Shown: positions 22,080 through 31,400, counted from the stretch's first letter. The stretch is DNA of 40,621 nt from CAYJLB01 sp964370845 (GCA_964370845.1 CAYJLB010000016.1:1-40621); one strand, 5' to 3'. A program made the numbers and translations. Notes: generated by a model not told the origin, from the letters alone.

Positions 22080-23676
22080 ATTTAATAAAATTTGTTGTAA
22101 TTGAAAGAGAAAGAAAGAAAATTACAATGCAAAGTACCATTTCAAGGAAGTTGATTGAGCGGTTATTTAAGGCGAAAATCCTTCCTTTTTTAACTATGAA
22201 TTTACGATATATGGCAACAGCAATCCCCGTCGTTAATAGGAAAATCACACTTTTTTCTATGTAACCAATTAAGTTTATTTCAAAAGAAGTTGCGAAAATA
22301 TAATTCATTATTTGCGTTCCGAAAATCCCACCTAAAACGCAACCTAAACTTAAAAATATTAAGGCAATTGACTTGCATTTCTCCTGTCTTACCCTTTGAT
22401 TTTTGCCAAATAAAATATGAGAAAATCGCACAAAAGCTAAAATTGTTCCACCGTTTAATAAGATGAAAATATACTCCCAAATTGTCCCCGAAACACCATA
22501 CGCCATAAAGTATTTCGACACACTTCCGTTTAAAAAAGGCGCTCCTGTAATCCCTAAAACTCCTATTAAAACTACAGTTCCAACAATTGGCAACTTGCGG
22601 AAAACTCCTCGAATTTCGTTTATATCACGAGTTCCATAAGCTTTGATTATTACCCCAGCCGACAAAAATAGCAATGACTTAAAAAAAGCATGGTTTATGA
22701 TGTGATATAACGCCCCAAAATATGAAGTTTCAGCAGAATACAACTTTGAAAGGCAAACTGAAAGGGTAATAAGTCCTATTTGCGAAATAGTTGAATATGC
22801 CAAAATAAGCTTTATATCTTTTTGAATTATGGCAAATAAAAATCCTAAAGTCGCTGTAACTAAGCCGATTACTGCAAAAAATCCCCAAACTTCAACCACT
22901 GCTGAAAAGAGGTTTGTGAACATAATAAACAAGTAAATTCCATTTTTAACATAAAGCCCCGAAAGTATCGCTGACACTGCTGAAGGTGCAGATTTTGTTC
23001 CGTGGGCACGAGGTAGCCAACTGTACAAAGGGAAAAATGCACTTTTCAAACAAATTGCTGTTAAAATAAATGCAAAAGGAAGAACTAACTGCTCTTTTTC
23101 AGCAAGGGGCATTAGTTTTTCTATTTCCGAAATGGATAACACTCCAAAAATTTTGTACAAATACCCTATTCCAAAAAGGTAAAAAACCATTGAAATCACT
23201 TGTGAAAACAGATAAATAACAGCGTCATAAATAGAGCTACTTTCCTTTTTAAACATTATCAAAATTGCTACAACTACTGTTGCAACTTCAAGCAAAACAT
23301 AGATATTAAATATGTCATCAGTAAGGAAAATTCCGCTCAAAAGACCTTGTAAAATGAAAAATAGCATAACAAATCGGCTGTCGAAAAATTCTTCTTTAAT
23401 AGAATAGAAAAATGATATTGAAAACAGAAAAATTGTAAGGCAAATTAGGGAAATTACAGACCTATCTGCCACTAATGTAATTCCTAAAATTTCATCTTTC
23501 GCCCCTAAAATCTCGCGAATTTCCGCTTTTTCACTAAGGTTAAACAATGTGAAAATTCCAAATGATAAAAGGGGAATTTCTACAGCAAAAATAATAAATC
23601 TCTTTAAATATTTTCCAAAAGGATAGGAAATAACACCTATAAGTATTGGTACAATTATAAATAAAACTAATTGCAT
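22078..23676 (-). CDS. MrpD/NuoN-like proton-conducting membrane subunit
   Basis: A 532-aa polytopic protein of the NuoL/M/N and MrpA/D family with about 14 membrane helices. The signature PLYSWLPRAHGTKSAPSAVSAILSGLYVKNG is broken here only for length; its core is PRAHG...SAPSAVSAILSG (residues about 222-240). These proteins form proton channels in complex I and in Mrp Na+/H+ antiporters. The partner upstream is MrpC-like, so an antiporter D subunit is the best guess. The ATG shares bases with the mrpC stop (TAATG), and GGATGGAG lies 8 nt upstream. Confidence 0.85.
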   Translation of the reverse strand: MQLVLFIIVPILIGVISYPFGKYLKRFIIFAVEIPLLSFGIFTLFNLSEKAEIREILGAKDEILGITLVADRSVISLICLTIFLFSISFFYSIKEEFFDSRFVMLFFILQGLLSGIFLTDDIFNIYVLLEVATVVVAILIMFKKESSSIYDAVIYLFSQVISMVFYLFGIGYLYKIFGVLSISEIEKLMPLAEKEQLVLPFAFILTAICLKSAFFPLYSWLPRAHGTKSAPSAVSAILSGLYVKNGIYLFIMFTNLFSAVVEVWGFFAVIGLVTATLGFLFAIIQKDIKLILAYSTISQIGLITLSVCLSKLYSAETSYFGALYHIINHAFFKSLLFLSAGVIIKAYGTRDINEIRGVFRKLPIVGTVVLIGVLGITGAPFLNGSVSKYFMAYGVSGTIWEYIFILLNGGTILAFVRFSHILFGKNQRVRQEKCKSIALIFLSLGCVLGGIFGTQIMNYIFATSFEINLIGYIEKSVIFLLTTGIAVAIYRKFIVKKGRIFALNNRSINFLEMVLCIVIFFLSLSITTNFIK

Positions 23677-24023
23677 TAACCTTGCTCCATCCTAATTTTA
23701 TTTGCTTTTTCCCAGTTTGAAGTACCGTATTTATGGTACAAGTTTATGAACATTACAAGAGAAATCGCAGTAACGGCTACACCGATTACAATTGCAGTTA
23801 TCATCAAAGCTTGGGGAAGTGGGTCAGCAATATTCCCCTCAGTCACACCGATAGGAGGCACACTTTGTTCATCAGCATTCATTGTCACGAAAAAAATTAC
23901 TGGAGCAATTTCCATTATACCGATTGAAATAATCGTTTTTAGCATTCTTCGGCTAGAAATTATTCCCGCAAGCCCTAAAAAAAACAAAATCAAAGCAACA
24001 TTTTCCCCAGTTAAAAAATCCAT
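23676..24023 (-). CDS. MrpC/NuoK-like membrane subunit
   Basis: A 115-aa protein with three membrane helices. It matches the MrpC (MnhC) relatives of NuoK, notably in the last helix region DPLPQALMITAIVIGVAVTA (residues about 69-88), which is diagnostic of the antiporter subunit. ATG 24023 has GGAGG 8 nt upstream. The in-frame GTG at 24029 is less likely. It is read from a near-consensus promoter at 24060-24088 and overlaps the mrpD-like start by one base. No other Mrp subunit genes are in the window. Confidence 0.85.
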   Translation of the reverse strand: MDFLTGENVALILFFLGLAGIISSRRMLKTIISIGIMEIAPVIFFVTMNADEQSVPPIGVTEGNIADPLPQALMITAIVIGVAVTAISLVMFINLYHKYGTSNWEKANKIRMEQG

Positions 24024-24059
24024 TAGCACGACCTCCTATAAAAGTATATTTATGTATTA

Positions 24060-24088
24060 ATTTTACCTTATTATTGCGAAAAAGTCAA
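24060..24088 (-). promoter_or_regulatory. Promoter of the mrpC-mrpD pair
   Basis: On the minus strand TTGACT (24088-24083), a 17-nt spacer and TAAAAT (24065-24060), about 37 nt before the ATG. Confidence 0.75.
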
Positions 24089-24179
24089 TTATTTTGTGTA
24101 ATTTTCTTATAAATATATTATTTTTATACGTTTTTTTGTAAACTTTTTAAGTGTGATGTTAATTAATATGGTATTTCTA

Positions 24180-24208
24180 TTGCATTTTTTCAAAATTTTT
24201 GTTATAAT
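24180..24208 (+). promoter_or_regulatory. Promoter of the zinc-ribbon membrane protein gene
   Basis: TTGCAT (24180-24185), a 17-nt spacer and TATAAT (24203-24208), 35 nt before the ATG. Confidence 0.7.
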
Positions 24209-24243
24209 ATTCACATTGAAAATATAAAGAAAATGGTGAATTT

Positions 24244-24975
24244 ATGGATTTTTTAGCAATTATAGCAGTAATTTTTTTCATTGCTATCCCCTTAACATTA
24301 ATTATTATAATTGTAGTTATTGTAAACAAAGTTCGAAGTGCGGCGAAAAGTTTAAGCCCTGATTTAATGAGCTTAAACGGGATAAAAGACTTTGCAAAAA
24401 GGAATGAACTTGAACTTGAAAATACTCCTAAGTCAATTAACGGAATGGAATCTTTGCTTACTCCTCGGATTGAAAAAGACTTTAAAGGACTGTCAATTCG
24501 TGATTTGAAGGCCCGTAATGAGGACGAAGTTTTTGCTTATTATCGTGCAATTGAAACAGGTGATATGTCAAAATTTGAAGATAATGAAGCTATAAATTCT
24601 AAAATTACCCAAGTGATAAAGGATAATGATTATTTATTAACAGCTTTTTCGGGAATTAAAGTCCATAAGCACGCAATAAGCAACTATGAAAAAGTCAATG
24701 GAGTGCATACAATTTTCTTCCAAATGGCTATTGAATACATAAAAAAAGACAGGCATAATCCTAGTGGTAAAAAGACTCAAATTCGAGTTGAAACTATGTG
24801 GGTTTACCTCCCTGATGAGAAAAATTTTACAACAATGAACACTGTTGGAGCGTTGAATTGTCCTAATTGCGGTGCTCCAATCAATAAAAATATTAAAGTA
24901 TGTGAATATTGTTCCGCTTCGGTAGAAACTGATTTTTCAAGGGTTTGGGCATTAAAAAACATTCAAGAAAAATAG
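24244..24975 (+). CDS. Membrane-anchored Tim44-like protein with a zinc ribbon
   Basis: A 243-aa protein. A single N-terminal helix (residues about 4-30) anchors a soluble region of about 170 residues that resembles Tim44-like or NTF2-like domains of unknown role. Typical traits are LKARNEDEVFAYYRAIETGD and a beta-rich segment with FFQMAIEYIKKD, RVETMWVYL. The C terminus is a zinc ribbon, CPNCGAPINKNIKVCEYC (residues about 208-225). It has its own promoter. I see no linked partner. Like the 10466 protein it combines membrane helices and zinc ribbon, but the two are not otherwise similar. Confidence 0.65.
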   Translation: MDFLAIIAVIFFIAIPLTLIIIIVVIVNKVRSAAKSLSPDLMSLNGIKDFAKRNELELENTPKSINGMESLLTPRIEKDFKGLSIRDLKARNEDEVFAYYRAIETGDMSKFEDNEAINSKITQVIKDNDYLLTAFSGIKVHKHAISNYEKVNGVHTIFFQMAIEYIKKDRHNPSGKKTQIRVETMWVYLPDEKNFTTMNTVGALNCPNCGAPINKNIKVCEYCSASVETDFSRVWALKNIQEK

Positions 24976-25019
24976 GCGGGGAAACCCCGCTGTTATTCCC
25001 GCACCATACTTTGCAAAAA
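24976..25019 (+). repeat. Dispersed repeat, copy B
   Basis: It starts GCGGGGAAACCCCGCTGTTA (a perfect 6-bp GC hairpin at 24976-24990) and ends TTTGCAAAAAT. It matches copy A (191-237, opposite strand) in the hairpin, the CTGTTA box and the terminal TTTGCAAAA. It begins right at the stop codon of the zinc-ribbon gene and may act as its terminator or be a parasitic repeat. Confidence 0.5.
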
Positions 25020-25072
25020 TCGCTACTTTTGCATCTGCGAGGCTGTACTTTGTTTGGATAACATATAAAAAC

Positions 25073-25120
25073 AACCCAGTAAAAACTATTAATTTGAATA
25101 GTTTTTACTGGGTTTATTTC
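25073..25120. terminator. Bidirectional terminator with an 18-bp perfect stem
   Basis: AACCCAGTAAAAACTATT (25073-25090) pairs perfectly with 25097-25114 around a 6-nt loop and is followed by TTATTT. It lies between the convergent 24244 gene and the esterase gene. Confidence 0.85.
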
Positions 25121-25123
25121 TAC

Positions 25124-26062
25124 TTAAATTTCGTTAAAGAACATTACACTTTCGTCCCAGAAATATGGCATATCTTCATGCCCAAAATCAGGGTATAATT
25201 TCAAACTTTTTTCAACTTTCAAATTATTGTAAATTGCCATTTGACAGGAAATTGGACAAATATCATCTATTACACCTGTCCCCATGAAAACTCTTCCTTT
25301 GATATTTTCGGCATGGTTATGTACATCAATGTATCCTAATTTCTCAAAAACTTCCTCCTCACGCTGGTGGAGAGGGTCAAATAATCTGAAAAAGTCAATA
25401 AGTCGGTATTGTTCCCTACCTACACCCAATTGCCAAACTTTTTTATAATCGGAAAGGAATGGATTTTGCACAGCGATTTTCTTAACCTGTGGCACTAAAG
25501 CTCCACAAACTAGCGCTAAAGCACCACCTTGCGACAAGCCCATTGTGTATAGATTTTCAATTTTTTCAAGCTTCATAATTATGCGACTTAAAATAACTGT
25601 GTCCAAAAAAACATATTTATAGTACAAATTATCAGGGTGCTCCTCAAGTCCTTTTATGAGATGACCGTAAACTGTACAACCTTTAAACTGCACTAAATCC
25701 TCGGAAAGCCCACCCTGTCCTCGAGTGTCCATAGCTGCAACGCTATAGCCCTGTGAGGTGTATACTAGTTTTTCATTCCAATATCCTGAATGGTACATGT
25801 AACCGTGAAATTGCAGTATAGCAGTGTCTTTTTTATTAATTGTCGGTCTAAGGTATTTTGCATGAATTTTGGAGCCATCAACTCCTTTGAAATACAAATC
25901 AAAGCACTCTGCATTTTCAAATCTAATATTTGCAGGCACAAGTTCAACCTCTAAATCGTGGTTTTCAATTAATTTTAAAGCCCTTTGCCAATACAAATCA
26001 AAGTCGGCTGGTTTCACGTTAGTTCCCTTGTAATTTTTCAATTCTTCTGTCAATTCAAACAT
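25124..26062 (-). CDS. Acetyl xylan esterase / cephalosporin-C deacetylase family hydrolase
   Basis: A 312-aa alpha/beta hydrolase of the AXE1 type (carbohydrate esterase family 7) that removes acetyl groups from xylo-oligosaccharides and similar esters. The start PADFDLYWQRAL is typical of the family. FHGYMYHSGYW supplies the oxyanion region. MDTRGQGG and the nucleophile elbow GLSQGG follow (Ser at about residue 179). The catalytic His is in LYPDFGHEDMPYF near the C terminus. GGAAGGA lies 10 nt before ATG. It stands alone, divergent from the VanZ gene, with a shared dyad between them. Hemicellulose deacetylation fits the glycan genes elsewhere in the window. Confidence 0.9.
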   Translation of the reverse strand: MFELTEELKNYKGTNVKPADFDLYWQRALKLIENHDLEVELVPANIRFENAECFDLYFKGVDGSKIHAKYLRPTINKKDTAILQFHGYMYHSGYWNEKLVYTSQGYSVAAMDTRGQGGLSEDLVQFKGCTVYGHLIKGLEEHPDNLYYKYVFLDTVILSRIIMKLEKIENLYTMGLSQGGALALVCGALVPQVKKIAVQNPFLSDYKKVWQLGVGREQYRLIDFFRLFDPLHQREEEVFEKLGYIDVHNHAENIKGRVFMGTGVIDDICPISCQMAIYNNLKVEKSLKLYPDFGHEDMPYFWDESVMFFNEI

Positions 26063-26086
26063 TTTTCACTATTCCTTCCAAAATTA

Positions 26087-26130
26087 TTGAAAAAATCCTA
26101 AAAATGTGTTAAACTAGGTAGGTTAGTTTA
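26087..26130 (+). promoter_or_regulatory. VanZ-gene promoter with an overlapping dyad
   Basis: TTGAAA (26087-26092), a 17-nt spacer and TAAACT (26110-26115). The -10 is part of a perfect dyad, TAAACTA (26110-26116) and TAGTTTA (26124-26130), which lies in the 88-bp space shared with the divergent esterase gene. Confidence 0.55.
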
Positions 26131-26150
26131 CAATCAGAAAGGATTTTTAT

Positions 26151-26699
26151 ATGAATTTTTCACAAATTTTATTATTTGTAAGTCGAGCGAGCGTGTTCGC
26201 TGTAGTCGGTTTCATCTTATGGTCAATCTATTTTATCTTCATTAAAAAAGGCAATTTCAAGAGCAAAATTTTTATCTTCAATTCACTTTTTATAGCCTAT
26301 TTATTCGCCTTGATACAAATTACTGTCATAAGAGATTATGGAAATTTCCTTGATTTCACAAGCAAAACATATGATATTTCAACAGTGGTTTTAATACCAT
26401 TTTCCACCACCCTAGGTACATTACAGCACGGTTTATGGCAGTTTATTTATCATCTTGTTGGCAATATAATTTGGTTTATTCCTTTTGGATTTTTACTTCC
26501 TCTAACAAATTTTTCAAGTAAAAAATCTACTAATATCAAGAAAATTCTTACTTCAAGTGTAATTTTATCTTTACTAATTGAAATATTACAATTTATTTTT
26601 AACACAGGAATAAGCGATATAGATGACATAATAATTAATGTTTTAGGTGCAATGTTAGGATATTTTTTCATAAAACTAATATTAAAGGGCGGAAAATAA
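26151..26699 (+). CDS. VanZ family membrane protein
   Basis: A 182-aa protein with five membrane helices. It carries the VanZ-like core: an Arg/Asp loop (QITVIRDYG), HLVGNIIWFIPFGFLLP (residues about 103-119), then SLLIEILQFIF and ISDIDDIIINVLGAMLGY. VanZ itself gives low-level teicoplanin resistance, but most family members in Firmicutes have unknown roles. There are no vanA-type genes here, so resistance should not be inferred. AGAAAGGA lies 8 nt before the ATG. The stop codon sits in the loop of its own terminator. Confidence 0.88.
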   Translation: MNFSQILLFVSRASVFAVVGFILWSIYFIFIKKGNFKSKIFIFNSLFIAYLFALIQITVIRDYGNFLDFTSKTYDISTVVLIPFSTTLGTLQHGLWQFIYHLVGNIIWFIPFGFLLPLTNFSSKKSTNIKKILTSSVILSLLIEILQFIFNTGISDIDDIIINVLGAMLGYFFIKLILKGGK

Positions 26700-26714
26700 C
26701 CGCCCTTTAATATT
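26678..26714 (+). terminator. Terminator hairpin overlapping the VanZ stop codon
   Basis: AATATTAAAGGGCGG (26678-26692) pairs perfectly with 26700-26714. The TAA stop lies in the 7-nt loop. Confidence 0.75.
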
Positions 26715-27058
26715 GTCCAAATTTTTTCAATACATCATGACGACCGCTAATGGCGAAAACTTACAGTTTTCGCCATTAGCTACTTTTTTGTCGCAAAAAA
26801 TTTTCTCCACTAGTACTTTTGTTATTGTTTTATATTATTAATTCTTTGAATATTTCGTGTTTTTTGCGACGTTTTAGCTTTTTATTTTGCTTATATTACT
26901 ATTTTGACTTCTAACTTTTCATTCGAGAATTTCGTCCATTGCGATGGTCGAGGAGGGCTCTGCCCTTCCAACCCGCAATTTTTTTAGAGGAAAAAATTGA
27001 GTAAAACCTTTAGTTTGCGTAACTAAAACAAAATGCTTTAATACAACTTCTTCTATTA
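26715..27058. other. Hairpin-rich convergent intergenic region
   Basis: No credible gene. It contains GCTAATGGCGAAAAC (26746-26760) paired perfectly with 26766-26780 and followed by CTTTTTT (a terminator). A long-range perfect inverted repeat joins GTCGCAAAAAA (26790-26800) and TTTTTTGCGAC (26860-26870). A GC-rich AGGGC-TCT-GCCCT hairpin lies near 26957-26970. TTAGTT-N5-AACTAA near 27021 may be the metY terminator. The GC-rich piece resembles dispersed repeats of such genomes. Confidence 0.55.
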
Positions 27059-28321
27059 CTAAGCCAAAGCTTCTGCTAAATCCGCTAAAATATCATCTAT
27101 ATTTTCACAACCAACAGACAATCTAATCAATCCAGGAGCAATGCCAGCATTTTTCAATTGTTCATCAGTTAATTGACGATGAGTTGAGTTAGCAGGGCTC
27201 AAAACACAAGAACGAATGTCAGAAACGTGCACGCATTGAGTAGCAAGCTTCAAGCTGTCTAGGAAAGGAATTGCAGCCTCTCTACCACCTTTAAGGGAGA
27301 AAGAAACAACTCCGCTACAACCATTAGGCAAGTACTTTTTCGCAATTTCATTGTATGTATTGCTTTCAAGTGTTGGATAATTTACAAATTCTACTTTGTC
27401 ATTTTTCTCTAAAAATTCAGCCACAGCCTTTGCGTTGCTAGAATGTCTTTCCATTCTAAGAGCTAAAGTTTCAAGACCAAGGTTTAACACCCAAGCATTT
27501 TGAGCGGATGGATAAACTCCAAAATCTCTCATTAATTGAACTCTCGCCTTAATTATATAAGCCGCTTTTCCAAAACTTTCAGTGTAAACAAGTCCGTGAT
27601 ATGATGGGTCGGGAGTTGTTAAATCCGCAAATCTTCCGCTTTTTGCCCAGTCAAAATTACCGCTATCAACAATAACTCCGCCTACTACAGTTGCGTGACC
27701 ATCCATATATTTTGTTGTAGAGTGAATAACAATGTCCGCTCCCCATTCAAAAGGTCGGCATAAAATAGGAGTTGCGAAAGTGTTATCAATGATAAGTGGA
27801 AGTCCATTTTTATGTGCAGCAGTAGCAAATTTTTCAATGTCACAAACTTCTATTCCAGGGTTTGTGATTGTTTCACCGAAAACAGCCTTAGTTTTATCGT
27901 CGATTAATTTTTCAATTTCTTCAACACTAGCATCTGAACTAACAAATCGAACTTCAATTCCAAGTCTTCTTAAAGTAACGTTAAAAAGGTTGTAAGTTCC
28001 GCCATAAATTGCTGACATTGCAATAAAATTATCTCCAGCACTGCAAATATTTAGTATAGAAAGCATACTTGCCGCTTGCCCTGAAGAAGTACAAAGGGCA
28101 CCAACCCCACCCTCAAGAGCATTTATTTTATCTTCAACAAACCCAACAGTAGGATTTGAAATTCTTGAATACATATGCCCCGCCTCAGAAAGGTCGAATA
28201 GTTTTTGAATGTGTTCTGTCGAATCGTATTTGTAAGTTGTGCTTTGGTAAATTGGTAAAGTCCTAGCTTCACCGTTCTGTGGTTTATAGCCCTCATGTAG
28301 GCATTTAGTGTCTAATTTCAT
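27059..28321 (-). CDS. metY: O-acetylhomoserine sulfhydrylase / aminocarboxypropyltransferase
   Basis: A PLP enzyme that makes homocysteine (or methionine) from O-acetyl-L-homoserine and sulfide (or methanethiol) for methionine synthesis. The 420-aa length and motifs match the Cys/Met-metabolism PLP family. They include LPIYQSTTYKYDS, SRISNPTVG, the PLP-stacking YGGTYNLF region, DNTFATP, and the PLP Lys in HSTTKYMDGH (residue about 206). The MetY-type insert with DPSYHGLVYTESFG is present. The ribosome site AGAAAGGA lies 12 nt before ATG. It is monocistronic, and the promoter carries a large perfect inverted repeat that suggests sulfur- or methionine-dependent repression. No S-box is visible. 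Confidence 0.95.
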   Translation of the reverse strand: MKLDTKCLHEGYKPQNGEARTLPIYQSTTYKYDSTEHIQKLFDLSEAGHMYSRISNPTVGFVEDKINALEGGVGALCTSSGQAASMLSILNICSAGDNFIAMSAIYGGTYNLFNVTLRRLGIEVRFVSSDASVEEIEKLIDDKTKAVFGETITNPGIEVCDIEKFATAAHKNGLPLIIDNTFATPILCRPFEWGADIVIHSTTKYMDGHATVVGGVIVDSGNFDWAKSGRFADLTTPDPSYHGLVYTESFGKAAYIIKARVQLMRDFGVYPSAQNAWVLNLGLETLALRMERHSSNAKAVAEFLEKNDKVEFVNYPTLESNTYNEIAKKYLPNGCSGVVSFSLKGGREAAIPFLDSLKLATQCVHVSDIRSCVLSPANSTHRQLTDEQLKNAGIAPGLIRLSVGCENIDDILADLAEALA

Positions 28322-28366
28322 TGTTAAATCATTCCTTTCTTGATATTGAAATTATAGTATACAAAA

Positions 28367-28408
28367 CAAGTAGTTAATGTATGTTTTGAATTATACATTA
28401 ACTACTTG
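28367..28408. promoter_or_regulatory. Perfect 16-bp inverted repeat over the metY promoter
   Basis: CAAGTAGTTAATGTAT (28367-28382) and ATACATTAACTACTTG (28393-28408) are perfect inverted copies 10 bp apart. One arm covers the spacer and part of the -10, and the other starts near +1. Both the geometry and the length fit an operator for a dimer or tetramer. An RNA hairpin from the downstream part alone is not possible because the upstream arm is not transcribed. Confidence 0.65.
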
Positions 28409-28418
28409 CTTTTGTCAA
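28390..28418 (-). promoter_or_regulatory. metY promoter
   Basis: On the minus strand TTGACA (28418-28413), a 17-nt spacer and TATAAT (28395-28390): full consensus in both boxes. Confidence 0.9.
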
Positions 28419-28446
28419 TAAATTTATAAATTTTGTTCGTATATTA

Positions 28447-31400
28447 TTACACTAAAATATCAATTGTCTTGATATCAGAAATTCTTTGGAAAATTTTGTT
28501 GCTTAAATCGAAATCAATTGTGTAATTGCTATTTTCGATTGTTTCACCATTTGTTAAAGTAACAACAATTTTCTTTTCCTCGGATTTTTTGTAAGAAGTA
28601 GGAATTCCACATAAAGTGAAGAAAACTTCTCCATTATCGTCAAATTCTTCCCCTCTTAAGAAATCGCTGTCAAAAGAAATTACACCCTCTTTAACTTTAA
28701 GTCCAAGCTCTATGCGACGCATGATAACAGATTCTTTAACTTGCCCAGTCATACCAGGTTGCTCACTTTTTCCTGAGAAAGAAGTGTGTGAATATGGCTC
28801 AATTGGGATTGCTCCGCATTCAGTAGGTGATTTTCTGTAGATAAAACCTTGCATTAAATCGTTGTAAACCTTGTAAATTTCAGTGATATCCTCACCATTT
28901 TCTTTAGCTTTTTGTGCAGTTTCTAAAATCGCAAGGGTAAATTTAGCATTTTGGTGCCAGTAAACACAACCAATTCCCTCGAATTTGTACATAACTTCAC
29001 TTCTTCCATTGAATTTTTTGTGTGAGAATAATTCTTCATATTCAGCTTGCAACGCTAGAGTATTTACAGTTGAAACTCCCGCTTTTTCGCATTTTTCAAG
29101 TAAAATATCTTCCGTTTTAATATCAGAATTAAAGTGTAAATTTCCTTTTAAATCTTTAGTTACAATGCCTTGAATTGGCTCAATTGAAGTTGAAATATTA
29201 TTTTTATCAAAAAATCTCTTAGTTTTTCTAATAGGATATAAAGTGTGGCATTTTAATTTTTCGCTATATAAATCAGGTTTAATTGTTTCAACAAGGTCGC
29301 AAACCTCTCTTGATGACAAGAATCCGCTTCCGATTGCAGCAGATTGACCTTCAAGCATTGGACGCATTGGCGCAACTGTAAAGTCATCTTTTAACAAGTT
29401 GTAACTTGAATAAACAGCGCCTTTGTTTTTGTCAATTGTGTAATCAACAACTTTTTTCGCTGCTAAAATCCAGCTTGTTAATTCATCTTTTGAAACTGAA
29501 ACTTTTTCTCCAAGACCATTTGCATAGTAATTTTTACGGTAATTTGAGAAAATATTGCCCATTAAATCAAGCAATGCTTTTTCATTTCCAGAGTAGTTAT
29601 TTTCAAATTGTAAAAGTGCATTTTTGTTTTCTTTTAGCCAGTTTGCAACACTTTCACTAACTAAATAGCTGTCCGCTCCATTTTGGAAAGTTTCAAGTAA
29701 AAAGTCTAAGTAAGCACTTACATGGTAAGTTGTAACCATTGACAAACCGATACCAACAATAGCGTTGTTAGCGTCATTCCATTCAGGGCGTTGCGTATTC
29801 ATCCAAATACCGCCACCAGCTAGTAAATTAGACACCTTTGATAGAACAGGAACGATTAGTTTTTCTCCTAAAGATACAGTTAGAACTTTATCATCTTTAA
29901 GGATTAAACGTCCGTCAGAGCCGATTTTTGAAACAATACTTTCAATTCTCTCATCTTCTTCAAAGTCAAAATAAATTGTAGTTTTGCTATTTTCAAGAAT
30001 TTTTTCATAGTCAGAAATTACATAAGGAACATTTGCATAACTGAAAATTTCAAGAGAAAGCATATCTTTTAATTTGTTAGGGAAGTGATTTTTTAAACCT
30101 TGTAAAAGTCTTAATAAGTAGATAATTTGGTGGTCACCCCAGTAACCTAAACCGCTAAATGGATTTTCTGGTTCTGGTTTTTCCCAGTCAATTCCTTGTG
30201 TGTTAATTCTATAAGGGTTAAATCCGTCAAAAGTTGACGCATTTACAAATTTTGCTACCATATTTTCGAAATATGAAGGGTAAGAAAGAGCTAAAGCTTC
30301 CCAGTTTTGGAAAATATCTCTCCAGTTACCTTCATAATTGATAGTTTTTTCGCCATTTTCGTCTTTAATAGCAATGTTAAATCTATTCCAAGGACGAGAA
30401 GGGTCGCCGTGTCTTCTTGAGAAAGAAAGTGGCATATATTCAAGGGCTAATCTATATAAATCTTTGTCATTTTTAGTTATTTCTTTTAATTCGTTAATAT
30501 TTTTGCAATCTTTAACTTTTGAAAGCATATCTTCATTAGCCAAAGCAGCTTTGTTTCTAATAGTAACAAATTTAATGAAATCATTGTAATCAAAATCGTA
30601 TCCATCAGCAAAAATTCCGCCACGCATACAGTTGTAAAGTGTGTTTAAGTAATGAGTTGCACAAGCTACTTTATCCCCTGTATATTGAATTCCGTCAGCT
30701 TTTTCTACAATTGCAATAATGTCCTCTGTACCCTTTGCAATGTCCTCAAAAAGTTCAGCAAAATCATTTTTAGCAACAAAACTTTCAAGTTCAGCAATTT
30801 GATTGTGGTCATATCCGTTGTCAATTACAAAAGAATATGAAAGCTCGTCATTTGCATTAACTTCTTTAGTGTGAATGATGAAATATCCGCATTTTCCGCC
30901 ATAGTTTTCTCTTTCAACTGTGATTTCTTCATTGTTAGCAAAAGATTTTGCTACAGCTGGGTTTAAGTAAACATTATCACAGTTTAAAGTGTTGTAAGCG
31001 ATGTTAGCTTTAAGCATTTCAACAGGGTATGGAGTATCATTAATTTCAGTAGTAAGTGAGTAAACAGCTAATTTTCCGCCAACTAATTCAGCAGCTTTAT
31101 AAGCATCAGCAAGGGTTGAACCAGTAGCTTGCATACCTTGACCTACACCAAAAGGCATTATATTCATAAGCCCATCTAAAATTTCAATTTTAGCAGTTGC
31201 ATCTCCGTCATTCTTGAACGTTGAAGTTTTTACGATACCAAACTTTTCACTGCTTTCGAATTTATATGAATATGTAAGTTTTAAATCGTGATTTACTTCC
31301 TCCATAATAACGCTGTTCGCGTAACAAGATTTGTAAATATTTCTTTCAATATTGTATTTTTGCACTCCATTTTGTTCAAATGGTTGCCACAATTTCCCAT

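Noticed and set aside
26151..26699. Glycopeptide-resistance locus suggested by the VanZ family protein
   Set aside because: None of vanHAX, vanRS or other resistance genes is present. VanZ-like proteins are widespread with unknown roles.
26738..26842. 34-codon ORF starting with ATG in the VanZ-metY gap
   Set aside because: It lacks a ribosome site and runs through the hairpin and T-run of a terminator.
28322..28446. S-box (SAM) riboswitch before metY
   Set aside because: The leader between promoter and ATG is only about 60 nt and has no S-box core. Control by the DNA inverted repeat is more likely.
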